Origin: Sphaerolaimus hirsutus
Taxonomy: Eukaryota > Nematoda > Chromadorea > Monhysterida > Sphaerolaimidae
DNA length: 64,000 bases
Assembly: GCA_964036195.1 (NCBI GenBank)
Contig: OZ038457.1
Span: forward strand, 10,939,147 to 11,003,146
Direction: 5' to 3'
Under the pieces are notes generated by a model. The model made no database searches. It was not told the origin of the DNA and saw only the letters and a program-made list of their open reading frames with translations. Made by a program: the position numbers and the translations under genes. Below, one piece after another: positions 1-12,429 of the stretch (its first letter is position 1; each line of letters opens with the position of its first letter).

Positions 1-810
1 TCATAAGAAAATTTGCTTGGGGTGAATTTCGAATTGAAAAAATGACATCATTGCAGGAACAAAAATAAGTAAAATTTACAATTTTAAATTTACCCCAAGC
101 AAATTTTCTTATGAAGGCTTTTTGGAGCTGAGGTTTTTTACACAACTTAAAACCCTTAACCCTCCTCTATAAAATATTCTAAACCAACAGTTCAAGTGCC
201 TAATAAAAAAGTTGTAAAAAGTGATTTTTTGTCAGCCACTTTAGGGGATTGGTTCATGTGGTGGCCTGTTTTCGGTGGGATAAGATATTTATAGAGGATA
301 TTCAATGCTTATTTGACATTATCAATCACTTTAGTGTTAAAACAACACAAAAGTGTTTATTTTTTTAAATTCGATTGGCTGCTGGACCTGTGTGGGACAG
401 TAATGTTTTGATAAAGTTTGAATGCTGCACCCCACACTGTGGTGAGTTGCCAAAAACCGCCTGGCCAGTGTATAGTAGGGGATGGGTGTTGGCGACACAT
501 CCCCAAAATTGTAGATTAATATCCATCCCACAGCTGGAGGTACGGCACCCGCAGTGCAAGAAAGCAGTGGGGGCCGGACCTGTGCAGGACACTAAAAAAG
601 CCACGAAAATTTTTTGCACTTAGGGTGACCCACCCTGTAGGAGGTTGCCGCGACCCCTTCAATTCAAGCGAAGTAGAGGGGGGTTGCGCCAATATCTACA
701 CCAAGTTTCAGCTTCTGGCGCGGCCTAGAACTGGAGATAGGACGTCAGAAGTAAAAAAAACAAATGGGGGGCCGGACTTGATCGGGAAGGTGTTTATAAT
801 CAAATCTTCC
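1..810 (+). mobile_element. Palindromic element, right half, cut by window start
   Basis: This matches 5241-6040 in the same orientation: the central palindrome (tcataagaaaatttgct ... agcaaattttcttatga, 1-115), the region near 400-620, and the terminal part ending in ccggacttgatcgggaagg at about 805. The left half lies outside the window. Confidence 0.75.
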
Positions 811-1311
811 ATTTCTACTTTATAGCACATAAAAATAAGCTGTAATAAGATTTTATATGCTTGTGTATCTTGAAAAAATCCAGTTAATGTGCTTAATGAA
901 GTATGAAATGTCCCCCAATGTATTGAACTTATATTTTAAGCTTTTTTGACACCATTCCATGTCAAATACCCTAAAGGAAGTCCAAAAAACAAAAGTTGAT
1001 TTCTATGCATATTTTTTCACTTGCATGCAAAAATTACACAATGCTTGCATAAAATGGCACAACATAATTTACAAAAACAATTGTAAATAATAATTGTAAA
1101 ATACTCTCATTTTTACAAATTTTGCTTCTGATTTTTGAAAAAAATTTATTTGGCCACAGAACCAGCATATTTAACAGTATATAGAATTTTCTAATTTTTG
1201 TATATATTCATGTAGGCAGAAAATTTCAGAAATAAAGCATAAAAAGAATGTTTGTATGTTAAGATAAGGTGACATGAAATCAGTACCTAAGTAACCATTT
1301 TAAACTGTGAC
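811..1311. other. AT-rich stretch, nothing recognised
   Basis: No coding potential, clear repeat or RNA gene seen. Confidence 0.5.
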
Positions 1312-1640
1312 TAGGGTGTCAAATTTCTGTTTTCCGCAGGCCAATTTTTCCGTTTTCTGTTCCTTTTTCCGGCTGCTGAATTTTTTTCCCTGTTTTCCAG
1401 CCACTATTTGTTCCGTTTCCATTTTTCCAGCTCATTTTCCATTTTCCAGCTAAATTTTCAGTTTTTCTGCCTTTTCTGCAAATTTTATCCGTTTTCTGGC
1501 AAAATTTCAGCAAATTTTTCCATTTCCGTGCAAATTTCATTTTTCTGTTTCCATTTTTCCAGCTCCTTGTCCTGTTTTCCAGGCACTGAAATTTTTTTTT
1601 TCGTTTCCGTTTTCCGTAAACAATTTTTTTTGACACCCTA
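1312..1640. mobile_element. hAT-like MITE, TAGGGTGTCAAA termini
   Basis: It opens TAGGGTGTCAAATTT and closes TTTTTTTTGACACCCTA. The interior is a degenerate array of cattttcca/gttttctg motifs. The flanks (actgtgac and acttgtga) suggest a decayed 8-bp target duplication. A 97-bp relative at 57383 has a perfect one. The 147-residue Lys/Asn-rich reverse-strand frame here is simply translated repeat. Confidence 0.7.
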
Positions 1641-1989
1641 ACTTGTGACTGTATTGTGGCTTTATAAAGTTGCAAAACTGTATTAATTTTACTTGAAAAG
1701 TATGTATACTCATGACAAATGAGTGTTTTTTCTCCTGAAAAAGTACCAGTGCTCAGGTTCACATATACTCCAGAAAGTGCTTTTTTAATGCTAATTCACT
1801 GTATTTAATGTATGCATTTGAAAAAATGAATTCACATATCTTCACATATTTGGTGGACACCTTAAAAATGAATTATTCTAGAGCATAAGAATGTTATTTT
1901 CAGGGTGATTTTCTTGTTGCTTTCTTCTAATCAAAAGTTTTTCCACATTTACTTGAGAAAAAATTGTAAGCCCAAAGCAACTAAACAGG

Positions 1990-2235
1990 TCAACACCTAA
2001 GTCCAGCAGTCAGGGGGTTGTTTGCCACTAACTGCCAGCTCCAACTATGGTGGGGGAACATTCTGAAAAAAATAATTTTTGGGGGGAAGGCTACCCAACA
2101 CCACTCACAACACCTAAATTGCTTCTGACCCAAGTTCAGCACCAAAATAATTTTTTCCTGCAAAATGAGTAACTGCAGTAACTGGTGGAATATGAAGACA
2201 AAATTTGGAGGTGTAGCCCACACCCCCTAGGGCTC
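1990..2235. repeat. Degenerate fragment related to the palindromic element family
   Basis: Motifs such as gtcagggggttgtttgccactaac and ggtgtagcccacaccccc resemble internal parts of the elements at 380-560 and 3390-3600. It is too diverged to delimit. The preceding 1641-1989 is AT-rich with nothing recognised. Confidence 0.35.
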
Positions 2236-2249
2236 AGACAGGATTGACT

Positions 2250-2745
2250 TTTAAGGATCGGTTTTGGCTTTCTGAGACTTTGGGATTGGGGTCATGCGAT
2301 CGGGATTGGGATTGGTTTTTGAGATTTCTGGATCAGGATTGGGGCTATGGGATCGGGATCGAGATTACCAGTTTTTCAGGACTCGAATTTGGGTCTTTGG
2401 ATCAAGCTTTTGGCCAAAATTCTGGCATTCTCAGAAGTTGCTCAGAAAGGTCTATAAACACTCTTGAATGCCAGAAAAGTGGCATAAAATAAATGCTAGA
2501 GGTTTCTGTTCACATTATATAGTGCAAAAAAACATCATTTTTTCAGCTTTTCTTATTTCCACTGATTGATCTGGGATTAGCATTGGGATTGGGGTCATGG
2601 GCTTGGGATTTGAAAATTTTCAGGATCAGGGTTGGGATTGGCTTTTTGAGAATTCAGGATCGGGATCAGGATTGGACTTTTGGTATCGGGACCGCAAAAT
2701 CCTGAAAATCTTCGGGATTCCGGATCGGAATCCTGTTTAAACCCT
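2250..2745 (+). repeat. GGGATTGGG/GGGATCGGG imperfect minisatellite
   Basis: Two blocks (2250-2400 and 2565-2745) repeat short units around gggatcgggattggg and gggattggggtcatggg, separated by AT-rich sequence. Translated frames through it are repetitive and not credible. Confidence 0.7.
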
Positions 2746-3389
2746 ACACTCCCATACTATACACCAGCAGGGGGAGGGCTGTGGCAACTTATTATAGCGT
2801 GGGGTTGCTGAACATGAATCACGATCATTGCATCATGACATATCATGGGATTTTAACTTCCACATGTAAACATTGAGCAATGTCGTGTGTATTGAGTATC
2901 GAGTTTGCACAAGAATATACCCTAGTCTCATATAAAACTACGAGTATTTTAGGTAAATCCAGGGCCCTGGTACCATACGTGCTTTAGTTTTACTATTATA
3001 ATTATGCATATTTCAATGTATCTCAAACTCGAGACTGGTACTATATTAAAATTGTTTTTGTACCTCAGCTAAATATACCTACTGTATCGCAATTAAAGAT
3101 TCTGTTTACTCTGTTCATTCTGTTCACTTTATTGATAGGCCATACCCGTGAAGCATTTAGGTCGTGTTTTATATGCCGTTATTATTTCTTATTTCCTGTT
3201 CCATGTAATGTGTATGAAGTACTTGCGTATATTTACTGTTGGGTAACAGGTAAAACCTATTAATAATTTCAACTGTCAACACTGTCATCCTATATTTTCG
3301 CAACCGTTTTTCTATGTTATTATAATGCCCGTGACTTGTAGAGCCAGACGTGGTATGTGTGTTAAATAAAAAATAAATGAAAAGAATGT

Positions 3390-3655
3390 GCAATTTTTGC
3401 TGTCTGTGTCAAGTGTGGCACCAAGATGGTACCCTCCACTGTGGATGCCATATCTCCAGTTGTGGGGGGTATGGAAAAATGAAATTTTGGGGAGTGTAGC
3501 CAACACCCCACCTACTATACACCACTGGGTGGGTTGTGGTGACCCACTACAGTGTGGGTTGTCTAATATCAAATGTTTTTACCTGACACAGTCATTGTCT
3601 GTGTCAAGTTCAGCACCTAAATTTGTGCACATTTGCATCAAGTTTGGTATTATTT
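3390..3655. repeat. Diverged relative of the palindromic element
   Basis: Contains gtagccaacaccccacctactatacacca and ggtgacccactacagtgtgggt, shared in order with 4850-4930 and 5680-5740. The region 2746-3389 before it is AT-rich without recognisable features. A partial right arm of the introner-family MITE (gggcattttacagggtctg) lies at about 3785-3840. Confidence 0.5.
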
Positions 3656-4104
3656 AGTGATCTGGTACAGTACAGTACCATAAATACCATACCGTAAAGA
3701 AACCCCTTCCCACTGAACATGTCATGTCAATGAACATGTCAAACATCCAGTAAAAAAATGTAAGAAAATTTATAAAATTTGTAGGGCTTATTACATGACA
3801 TTTGACACTTCACAGGGCAGGGCATTTTACAGGGTCTGAGAGTAATCCCTGAAGTAGATATCTACAATTTGTAATGCTTTAGTGAGCTCTTTGTTGACCA
3901 GAAAGTGTAGTTCTTAGCTTGCAGCTAATGAATAGAATGTCAGATATAGTCTACTGACTACACACTGTACAATCAAATCCACCATCATCCACCTGAAAAA
4001 ACTTAGAAACTTAAAGAATATTTTTACTCATAATATTACATTGCTCTCACTAAAGATGAATTTGGAGTTTATGTTTTCATGTGACTATATAAAAAAATGG
4101 AAAA

Positions 4105-6040
4105 CACCTGCCCAATCAAGTCTGGCCCCCCATTTTTGATTTTACTTCTGACATCCTATCTCCAGTTCTAGGATGCGCCAGAAGCTTAAACTTGGTGGAG
4201 ACATTGGCGCGACTTCCTCGCTTCACATGAATTGGAGGGATCGCGGCGACCCCCTACAGGGTGAGTCACCCTAAGTGCAAGAATTTTTGCGTTTTTTTGG
4301 TGTCCCACACAGGTCCGGCCCCCACTGATTTCTTACACTGCAGGTGACATCAGGGACGTATCCAGGATTTTTGAGCGGGGGGGGGCTGCTTGTTTACGGG
4401 GGCCGGCGAACGGGGGGGGGGGGGCTCAGCCCCCCCCCCAATTTTTTTCCCTATATAGGGACGGAAAGGCGTTTTGGCGCTAGCGCCATACAAAGGCGCC
4501 ACGCCATGGCGCTATTGGCGTTGGCGCCAGCACCAGGAGCCGCTTTATATGTATGTAAAAATGCATACATATGCAGCAAAATGCGCAAAAATGTGTTTAT
4601 TTCCGAGGATATTGGTTCGCAGGGGCCGATCCGTTGAAAATACAATGCATGGGGAAGAAATTGCGCGCTTGCGCGCAAAATTTTTAAGAAACATTGGAAA
4701 ATATATAGGAAAATATGCATTTTCCGGGACTTTTTGGGTCTCACCCCGGGAAGGGGGGGGGGCTGCAGCCCCCCCCGCCCCCCCCTGGATACGTCCTTGG
4801 GTGACATACCTCTAGCTGTGGGAGGGGTATGAATCTAAAATGTTGTGGATGTGTCGCCAACACCCCTCCCCTACTCTACACTGGCCAGGCGGTTTTTGGC
4901 AACTCACCAGTGTGGGGTGCAGTGCCAAGTTTGTTAAAAAATTATGGTCCCACACAAGTCCAGCACCAAATTGCATTTCAAAAAAATTAACACTTTTGTG
5001 TTGTTTTAAAACTAAAGTTTTTGATAATGTTACATAAACATGAAATATCCTCTAAAAATATCTTATACCATTCAAAACCGCCCACCATATAAACCCCTCC
5101 CCCCAAGTGGCTGACAAAAAAATCACTTTTTACAACTTTTTTTATTAGACACTTGAACTGCTGGTTTACAATAATTTATAGGGGAGGGTTTAAGACTTTA
5201 AGGTCTCAAGTTGTGTAAAAAACCTTACCTCAAAAATGCCTTCATAAGAAAATTTGCTGGGGTGAATTTCAAATTGTAAAAATGACATCATTGCAGGAAC
5301 AAAAATAAGCAAAATTTACAATTTTAAATTTACCCCCAGCAATTTTTCTTATGAAGGCATTTTGGAGGTAAGGTTTTTACACAACTCGAAAGCTTTAACC
5401 CTCCCCTATAAATTATTGTAAACCAGCAGTTCAAGTGTCTAATAAAAAAGTTGTAAAAAGTGATTTTTGTCAGCCGCTTGGTGGGAGGGAGGGGTTCATG
5501 TGGTGGGCAGTTTAATGTTGGATAAGATATTTTTAGAGGATATTTCATGCTTATTTCACATTTTCAACCACATTAGTGTTCATTTTTTTCAACCACAAAA
5601 GTGTTCATTTTTTAAATTCAATTGGATGCTGGACTTGTGTGGGACAGTAACATTTAAATAAATTTTTAACGCTGCACCCCACACTGTGGTGAGTGGCCAA
5701 AAACCACCTGGCCAGTGTATAGTAGGGGAGGGGTGTTGGTGACACATCCCCAAAATTTAAGATTTATACACCCCCCACAGCTGGAGGTATGGCACCTGCA
5801 GTGCAAGAAATCAGTTGGGGCCAGACCTATGTGAGACACTAAAAAAGCTGCAAAAAATTTTGCACTCAGGGTGACCCATTCTGTAGGGGGTCGCCGCGAC
5901 CCCTCCCATTCATGCGAAGTAGTATGGGTTGCGCCAATATCTCCCCTAAGTTTCAGCTTCTGGCGCATCCTAGAACTGTAGATACGATGTCAAAGTAAAA
6001 TCAAAAATGGGCAGCCGGACTTGATCGGGCAGGTGCTTAG
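4105..6040. mobile_element. Large palindromic element with nested hAT-like insertion
   Basis: Ends CACCTGCCCAATCAAGTC and GACTTGATCGGGCAGGTG are inverted. Arms 4105-5240 and 5360-6040 are reverse complements around a central palindrome at 5241-5357. The left arm is longer because of a 457-bp insertion at 4351. A half copy is at 1-810 and a very short palindromic relative at 37653-37940. There is no coding capacity, so it must have been mobilised in trans if at all. Confidence 0.8.
4351..4799. mobile_element. 449-bp hAT-like MITE with 8-bp target duplication
   Basis: The element begins CAGGGACGTATCCAGG and ends CCTGGATACGTCCTTG. It is flanked by GGTGACAT on both sides (4343-4350 and 4800-4807). 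The uninterrupted arm of the host element near 5775-5810 gives the matching empty site (gcaggtgccatacctcc in complement). G- and C-tracts form subterminal inverted repeats, and GCGCC palindromes occupy the interior. Relatives: 22485-22874, 28754-30504, 27475-27570 and 62970-63035. Confidence 0.9.
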
Positions 6041-6169
6041 AATTTTTTTAACAAATGGTTCACTCAGATCAAACTACACTTCTTCCAAGGCTAATTTTGC
6101 TAGTTGTCTTGTCAAATACAGCATGAATGTGAAGGGAGTGAATGAACAGTGCAATTTCTTCAGTCATTT

Positions 6170-6423
6170 AGGCGCTCCACACGGTGGTTGACGCTACTTT
6201 TTAGAAGTCGATTGAGTCAACTCAGAGTCAACTGTTTTAAGTATAACTATTTTTAATTTTTTACCCGTGTTGATTAAGAAATATTGAGAAGTCGATTGAT
6301 GTAGAATGAAAGAAGGGGATTTTTTGGATACATATTGTAAATGGCTCAGAGTCAATTGAATTTTTGACCAGTTGACTCTGAGTTGACGCTAATTTTGGCG
6401 TCAACTAGCGTGTGTGGGACCTT
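6170..6423. mobile_element. Small MITE with GGCGCTCCACAC-type ends
   Basis: Opens ggcgctccacacggtgg and ends tagcgtgtgtgggacc. The interior has inverted motifs (gtcaactcagagtcaactg against cagttgactctgagttgac). Similar termini occur in elements near 46357-47430 and 61213-62080. Confidence 0.55.
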
Positions 6424-6770
6424 ACTGTAAAAAATAATATAGGTAGGTAATATTTAATGAAGACACGCCTTTTACAGTGGCAACCAACACCATATTTTAT
6501 GGATGGCACCTGGCACCTATCCCCCACAACTGGAGATAGGGCGCCAAAAGTAAAATCAAAAACTGACTGCCGAACTTGCGTGGGAAGGTGTTTAAAACGA
6601 GCGTTTTGAGAAAAACGGTTTTCAGACATCACGTCTTCACGGAGGAAAGATCAAGTAGAACCGTTCTTCGTAATTCGCGAAAAAACAACGCAACCGCGTG
6701 CTGGAAAGCACAGAAACTGTAGTTAAGGCAATGAGACATCACACTTTTCCATGTATACTGGGCAAACATC
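6424..6770. other. Short remnant of the palindromic element plus unassigned sequence
   Basis: Around 6480-6600, tcccccacaactggagataggg and gaaggtgtttaaaac recall the terminal part of the element family at 5960-6040. The rest is unassigned. Confidence 0.4.
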
Positions 6771-6773
6771 ACA

Positions 6774-6903
6774 CTTAGTATGGAAACCTACCATAACCCA
6801 TCTGAATAATGAACCAAAAATTATACAGTTTTTCATCATAACGTTTTTACTGTGGAATAATTAATTGCGAAATTTTATTACAATTATGGTAGGATGTCGC
6901 GCA
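6774..6903. mobile_element. Short palindromic MITE (CCTACCATAA family)
   Basis: Begins acttagtatggaaacctacc and contains the complement of motifs at 16560-16690 and 21408-21570 (catctgaataatgaacc, ttaattgcgaaattttattacaat). The right terminus is diverged. Confidence 0.6.
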
Positions 6904-7199
6904 TACTTTGCTTGCGTTCCGCCGAGTATACCCATTTGTAGCCGAAATGAACATGACATTGAGGATCATTTTGAATTTTTTATTTGAACCAAACACAATA
7001 AAGTAAATTTCCAAGCGGATAGAATACTAACAAATGAATCAGAGTAAAATACATTGAATTACATTGAGTCACTATTCATTGAATTACAGAGTGTGGTATC
7101 AAAATATCAGTGTATACTTATAGAAATATTTACTAAATAAAATACTTTACCAAATCGGCCGGGTTAAAAAGTATAATATAATATACCTATTTACAAAAA

Positions 7200-7690
7200 G
7201 GCGTGATAAACAAATAAAAGAAAAGCCGCACCCTTGTAAACACGTGATATTTTATTGAAGAAATGCGAGTAAAAAATAAAATCATGTGAAATGTAAAGCA
7301 CTGAAAAATGAAAAGAAAGCGATATAAAAGTTAAAAAAGCGGCACCCTTGTAAATACGTGATATGTAATAGAAGAAATGCGAGTAAAAAATAAAATCATG
7401 TAAAATGTAAAGCACTGAAAAACAAATAGAAAGCGATATAATAATTACTAAAAGCGGCACCCTTGTAAATATAAATGAATAAATAGCTGCGGAGAAAGTT
7501 TGAAATAAAGAAATCTAAATACCTATGATACATACCTACGGCGTAACTAAATAAAAATGCGGCACCCTAGTGAATGCAAATCGATGCCAATCTGACCCAC
7601 CACAAGTCAGCGTTGGCAACGAAAGCTAACATAAATACGGAAATGAAAAAAATTGCAAATAAAGTGAAAAAATGCGGCACCCTTGCGGCA
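7200..7690. repeat. Tandem repeat, ~120-bp unit headed GCGGCACCCTTG
   Basis: Two adjacent units (about 7208-7325 and 7326-7447) are near-identical through gaagaaatgcgagtaaaaaataaaatcatg. Further heads (gcggcacccttg or gcggcaccctag) occur at about 7455, 7560 and 7674 with diverged bodies. Confidence 0.75.
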
Positions 7691-7699
7691 GGAAATCGA

Positions 7700-8320
7700 T
7701 CTAGGCTAATCCACCAATCAGCTTTGAAACGATCCCTGCCAGTGAAAATATATGACAGTGAAATAAATTTAAAATAAAGAAAATCGACGACAGCACACAG
7801 CACAGCCCAATTAAAAGATACTACAGAAAATAACAAAGATTTCAACAATAATAAAAATCAACAATAACGACAACATATTTCAACAAAAACAACGCGCACA
7901 CAGCGCAGTAAAACCAGATAAAAATGTCCAAAATCGGCAAAAAGGTCCAAGTCAGAGCTGACATCCAAAAAAATGGAATGTGCAGCGGGCGCAGGATGCG
8001 AGCGAAGTGACTACTGCGCGATTAGTGGCACGAAAATAAAACAATAAAAATGTTCATGGGTCGATGTGTTTGCCACTGATGCGGCAAACAATCGACAGAG
8101 GAAACTTTACAATTGGAGGCTGGATGAATGCCAAAGTCATTCATCACTATTTAGCTGAGCATGGAAGAATTACCTAAAGATGAAGCTCAGGAAAGATCCG
8201 GAAATTCTTTGAATTCCTGGAAAAAGTCGCAAATTAATTAACTACGGTAATGATGCGTGAAATTCGTGAAATTTTGACTAGACTCGTAAAATTGTCCAAA
8301 CATTCCCGTTAGACCCGATT
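7700..8320. other. No feature recognised
   Basis: AT-rich sequence with short interrupted frames only. Confidence 0.4.
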
Positions 8321-8333
8321 CTGAAATGGAATT

Positions 8334-8381
8334 GACGCCTCACCCCTGTGGAGCGCTGAAACTCCACAGGGGTGAGGCGTC
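8334..8381. repeat. Perfect 20-bp stem hairpin
   Basis: Arms 8334-8353 and 8362-8381 are exact complements with an 8-base loop (cgctgaaa). No T-tract follows, and the loop does not match a histone 3' stem-loop. It stands alone in unassigned AT-rich sequence (8382-9480 shows nothing else). Confidence 0.7.
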
Positions 8382-9489
8382 AGAATAGAAAAACCGAACC
8401 TACAAACGTTTACGGTACTCTTTCTGTTCACGATAAATGAGTGAATGAAATCAGCCACGACGACATGCTACATCTGAGAAAATATTTCAGTATCGTATTC
8501 CCAGTGTAATTCATGCCCTCAAATTGAATTAGTATAAAAACGACATGAAGGTGGATTCCGCTGCAGAATACAGTACCCAGAAATAAATAGGTAATTTTGA
8601 AAATGCACTCAACTAAGTAACTCGCCTATAAATTCAACAAACAGAAGGGGTTCTGGTGTTGCGTGGATACACCCAGCAAAATGCAAGCACATTTAAAATA
8701 CTAGGAATAAGGATACTAACTACCTGGATTGTTTGATTCAGAGTTTTTGGGATCAAGCACAAAAACCATGATGGGCATTAACAATGACCTACTCAAAACC
8801 ATGTAGCTCAAGTAACCAAAAACGAAACTTTTTGCCAACATTCCAGCGATATAAATATAGACTTAAAACTTTCAGTGGTTACACAAACAATTGTGGGACA
8901 CATACCTAATCAAATTTATGGTCACGTTTCCAGTAGAATGCAGACATATGACTACAACTGTGACTTGGCAATGTTCTAAGGAAAGCAGGCTTGAAAAATC
9001 AATGGATTTTTCACAGATTGAACATAGCTCAGGAAGTATATCATGAAAATCCGAAAATCCTTTTAGCAAAATCCGAAAATCCTTTTAGCAAAATCCGAGC
9101 AGAATGCAGGCATAAAGAAAATATACAAATATATACGTATTTAGGGAATTAGGCAATTATGCAATTAGGGAACATCAAAAGCAAAAATCACAAGCGACAA
9201 CCAGCTGCTGCTTGTGTAGTAGTTGATTGAATTAAACTACTACACTTGTGATACTTTTTCATATTTTACTTTCAAATTGCCAAAATTCGAAATTCAAAAT
9301 TTCCGATAGCACGCACTTAGATTAATCAATCTAGAACCAAAATATAAATTTCGGTGCAAAAAATTATGAGCACACCAAAATGCTGAAAGCAGGCACAAGC
9401 CAAAACGAAGAACCATGGCTATGTGCCAGCAATGTTCAAACACGATGGAAGTTATGACGCATGTCTCAGGTAGCTGCACACATCAGAAC

Positions 9490-10135
9490 AGCAGTCAAGC
9501 AGCTCAAATGAACCACATCACATCACCCATGTATGTGTGGTAGGTACACAGACAACGTGACATTTGCCATTTGGGCTGGTGACCCACTGTGCCTATGCAC
9601 TCGCGGCTAGATGCACATGCATGCCGATGTCATCTAACAAGCTAACTTAGTACCAGGATGTTGACATCGTTTGACGTTTTTCAAGCTCCACTTGCGGCAG
9701 TGCAAGAAAACAGAATGCAGCAACACTAGAAATCAGAAAACACACTTTTTAAGTTTCAGAAATGTAAATATCGAAATGATAAATTGGCTGGGCGCCAGAA
9801 ACTCGCCACCTAGCGCCTGGCAAAAATTCTTATTTGAAATCATTGTGTGACATACAAATTACAAACGCAAACTTAAAGTGACCGAAACTGCAGCAAAAGT
9901 AACAAAAGCAACAAGTGCTCAGTTGATGCGCACATCAGAACAATGGAACAGGGATTGTATCGCCCATGTGTAGAGATATTTTTTGTGGTAAACACATAGA
10001 CAATCCAATATCCACCCCACTGTGCTCATGTGCTTGCAGTCAGCTTTGCACACATGCTACCTAGCCAGTTGACCCAGCAAAGTGTCGCAAAAGCGTTGTA
10101 CAGTTTGTCAGCGATGCGTGCAGAGGTATACAGTA
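9490..10135. repeat. Dispersed repeat with internal duplication
   Basis: Two related sub-units (about 9525-9720 and 9940-10130) share ccactgtgc, catgtgcttgca and cacatgc motifs. The same paired arrangement appears at 36830-37340 in the same orientation. No continuous reading frame spans it. Confidence 0.5.
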
Positions 10136-10540
10136 TTTAAGCGCACTTATGAATGCAGTGGAATTTGGGAGAAAAGACACCGCCGGCAAATGCAGCAAAT
10201 ATTTACGTGGCAGAATCGAATCCACCACACCTGACAGGCATCTCAATGACCCAACCAGCAGCGTAAAAAACAAAGACTGCCAAAATCCCCGTGCCCATAC
10301 TCACAGTACTCTGTACGTGCTGGTTCAACTGTCCCATCGCCGTACTGGGTTTGCAGTAAAAATATTGAACCTTGAATAGGTCCATAATCGGCGGATGGAG
10401 ACACGGCGTGACGGCGTAAACGGGTGCAATCGCGTAAAGCTGCAATTGGCGGGGTGCCAGATATATATGGAGTGAGGTATGTAAAAATAGATTTGCCTAA
10501 TTCGGAAGAACCACTGGGTTTATAAATGTAGCATCGTATT

Positions 10541-10965
10541 ACCTCGAAATACCCCCAGGGGGTTTATTATTTCGCCATCAAAATTTGAGGGGGGATAATT
10601 CGAGGGGGGGATAATTCGAGGGGGGTCTATTATTTCGCCAGAAATTTTTTGGAAATTCCCCATACTCAGACGTAGAAAAATCTAACAATTACATAGATGT
10701 ACATGTGTTTATAGGCATAAATACTGTAAATACTCATAAACCCTTCCCTACGTCACTCAATCATAGGTTTTAACGTGTGTTCTGCATTGTACAGATCACA
10801 AACTGCGGTATTTGTCATTTACGTTCTGTTTACACTCAATTTTAGGGGGGGGGGGTATTTCGAGGGGGGGGGGGTATTTCGAGGGGGGGGGGGTACTTCG
10901 AGGGGGGGGGGTTATTATTTCTTCAGGCAAATTTTAGGGGGGTTTACGTTTACGCGATAAATACG
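10541..10965. mobile_element. MITE of the CCTCGAAATACCCCC family
   Basis: The left terminus reads attacctcgaaataccccc. The interior has G-tracts (gaggggggggggtatttcga) and a segment also found in other copies (aatcataggttttaacgtgtgttctgcat). The right terminus is eroded. Copies: 14810, 15472, 30775, 59214 and 63587. Confidence 0.65.
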
Positions 10966-10969
10966 TATA

Positions 10970-11400
10970 CTAAACTAAAATACGTAAATACGTTTACGTT
11001 CCCCCCTTTAAAAATAACGGCACTCACTTACTCGCGTAATTTTTGAAAGTACGCAGTACAGAAAACGTAATTGAGAAACATTTTTGACTGTATAAAAAGC
11101 AAAAATCATTCAACCGAATTAAAACGGCTGCAAAAATGGCAATGGAAAATACGGAAGTTACGACGGGTAGGGAAAGCGACTACTCGCATTCACTTTTACT
11201 CTTTTACATCTACCTAGGTAGAAAATCGAATAAAAATTTTACGTTTTCCCTAGGTAAAAATACCGATATTTACGTTTACTCACCTTTGACAAAGCGTAAA
11301 AGTAAAAAAAAATTACTTAACGTTTTCTGTACTCAAGGGTGCGTAAAAATAGAATACTTTACGTTTACGTTTACTTTGAAAAATGTTCCGCACTTTCAAC
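10970..11400. repeat. TTTACG-rich degenerate repeat
   Basis: Many copies of tttacgtt, cgtaaa and ggtaaaaatac motifs. Related blocks are at 14620-14760, 16160-16280 and 22015-22470, several sharing ttttctgtactcaag and tactttgaaaaa. These look like remnants of one dispersed family rather than telomeric DNA. Confidence 0.5.
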
Positions 11401-11534
11401 AACTCTGCTGCCTGCACACACTGTTTTCAACAGAAATGTCGAAATCAAAAACTCAAAAATCAGCTTCCAACGCACTTGATTTCACCCGAACGAATTACTT
11501 TTTATCTCCATCATCAACAAAAGATAAGGAACAG

Positions 11535-11694
11535 CACCTTTGACGCATCCTGTAAAATGTCAAATGTGACGCAAACTATCAAAAGTAAAATAAAAATCCC
11601 TGTAAAATGGAAACCTTCGTTTGCTATTTTCCATGAATTTTGACACTTTGCAAGACATTTGACATTTTACAAGGTGCGTGAGTGCAAGTGGCAC
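11535..11694. mobile_element. Introner-family MITE flanked by CAG
   Basis: A palindrome with catcctgtaaaatgtcaaatg at the left and acatttgacattttacaagg at the right, ending GTGGCAC. CAG lies at 11532-11534 and at 11695-11697, the same 3-bp target as in the introns of the 27698 gene. No recognised coding sequence surrounds it. Confidence 0.7.
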
Positions 11695-11699
11695 CAGCA

Positions 11700-12425
11700 G
11701 CAGCCGACTGCCAAACTCATGAGAGACTAAGAGACACACGATAAGAAACTACAAACCTCTCTGTAAATGGTCCGTAATCCGTATTAGCAGTAGAATTCAA
11801 GGCAGTACGACAGCGGCATCTGGCAACAGAACGTGGAACGTCGACGGTCTCGTAATTGGCAGATGTCCAAAAGTGTCTAGAAACGGTCGACAGTCTCGCC
11901 CACGGCAGGCCTGAGTTGAAACGATATCTTTATGGCATATTTGCAAACAGTAGCACCAAAATGTTTGCCTTCCAACTTAGACTAGCAAAAAAAATAAAGC
12001 TTATCGAAATTGGAAGGTAGGTAGCACAAAGTCCCAAATTAATGGTTCACACCCGTAATGTAAATAGAGAATAAAGCAGCTATTATATGCGTATGTAGTA
12101 GATAGAGTAAAACAAAATTAAATATGTACTCACCTGAAGACAAATCCCATCAGCGAGTGACTCGGTAAAAATGACACATTTTCAATGTCAGCTCCCGTAT
12201 ATCAATTGAGATGACTTCACATTTAGACCCCTGCCAATCACAAATTTAGACGGCCATTATGCGGAAAATTTGTGAAAACTTGAGGCTGAAATTCATAGGA
12301 AGTTTCAGCTGGCCTAGAACCAGTTATATCAATCGATAATCCATCAATAATCGAGGCGAATGGATTTGGTTATTTGCCAGACAAATGTTCGCATGAATGT
12401 CAAGGGATTTTCACGAGCATCACCT
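11700..12425. other. Unassigned sequence
   Basis: No gene or repeat recognised; short frames only. Confidence 0.4.
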
Positions 12426-12429
12426 AGTG

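Noticed and set aside
1319-1762. 147-residue Lys/Asn-rich frame on the minus strand
   Set aside because: It covers the hAT-like MITE with its degenerate ttttcc repeat; no GC shift or splice context.
4344-4815. Overlapping frames of about 100-118 residues
   Set aside because: They lie within the 449-bp non-autonomous hAT-like element and are inconsistent between copies.
8334-8381. Histone-type 3' stem-loop or intrinsic terminator
   Set aside because: The stem is too long, the loop is wrong, no T-tract follows, and there is no histone frame upstream.
10970-11400. Telomeric or interstitial telomere repeat
   Set aside because: The TTTACG motifs are irregular and shared with other dispersed blocks.
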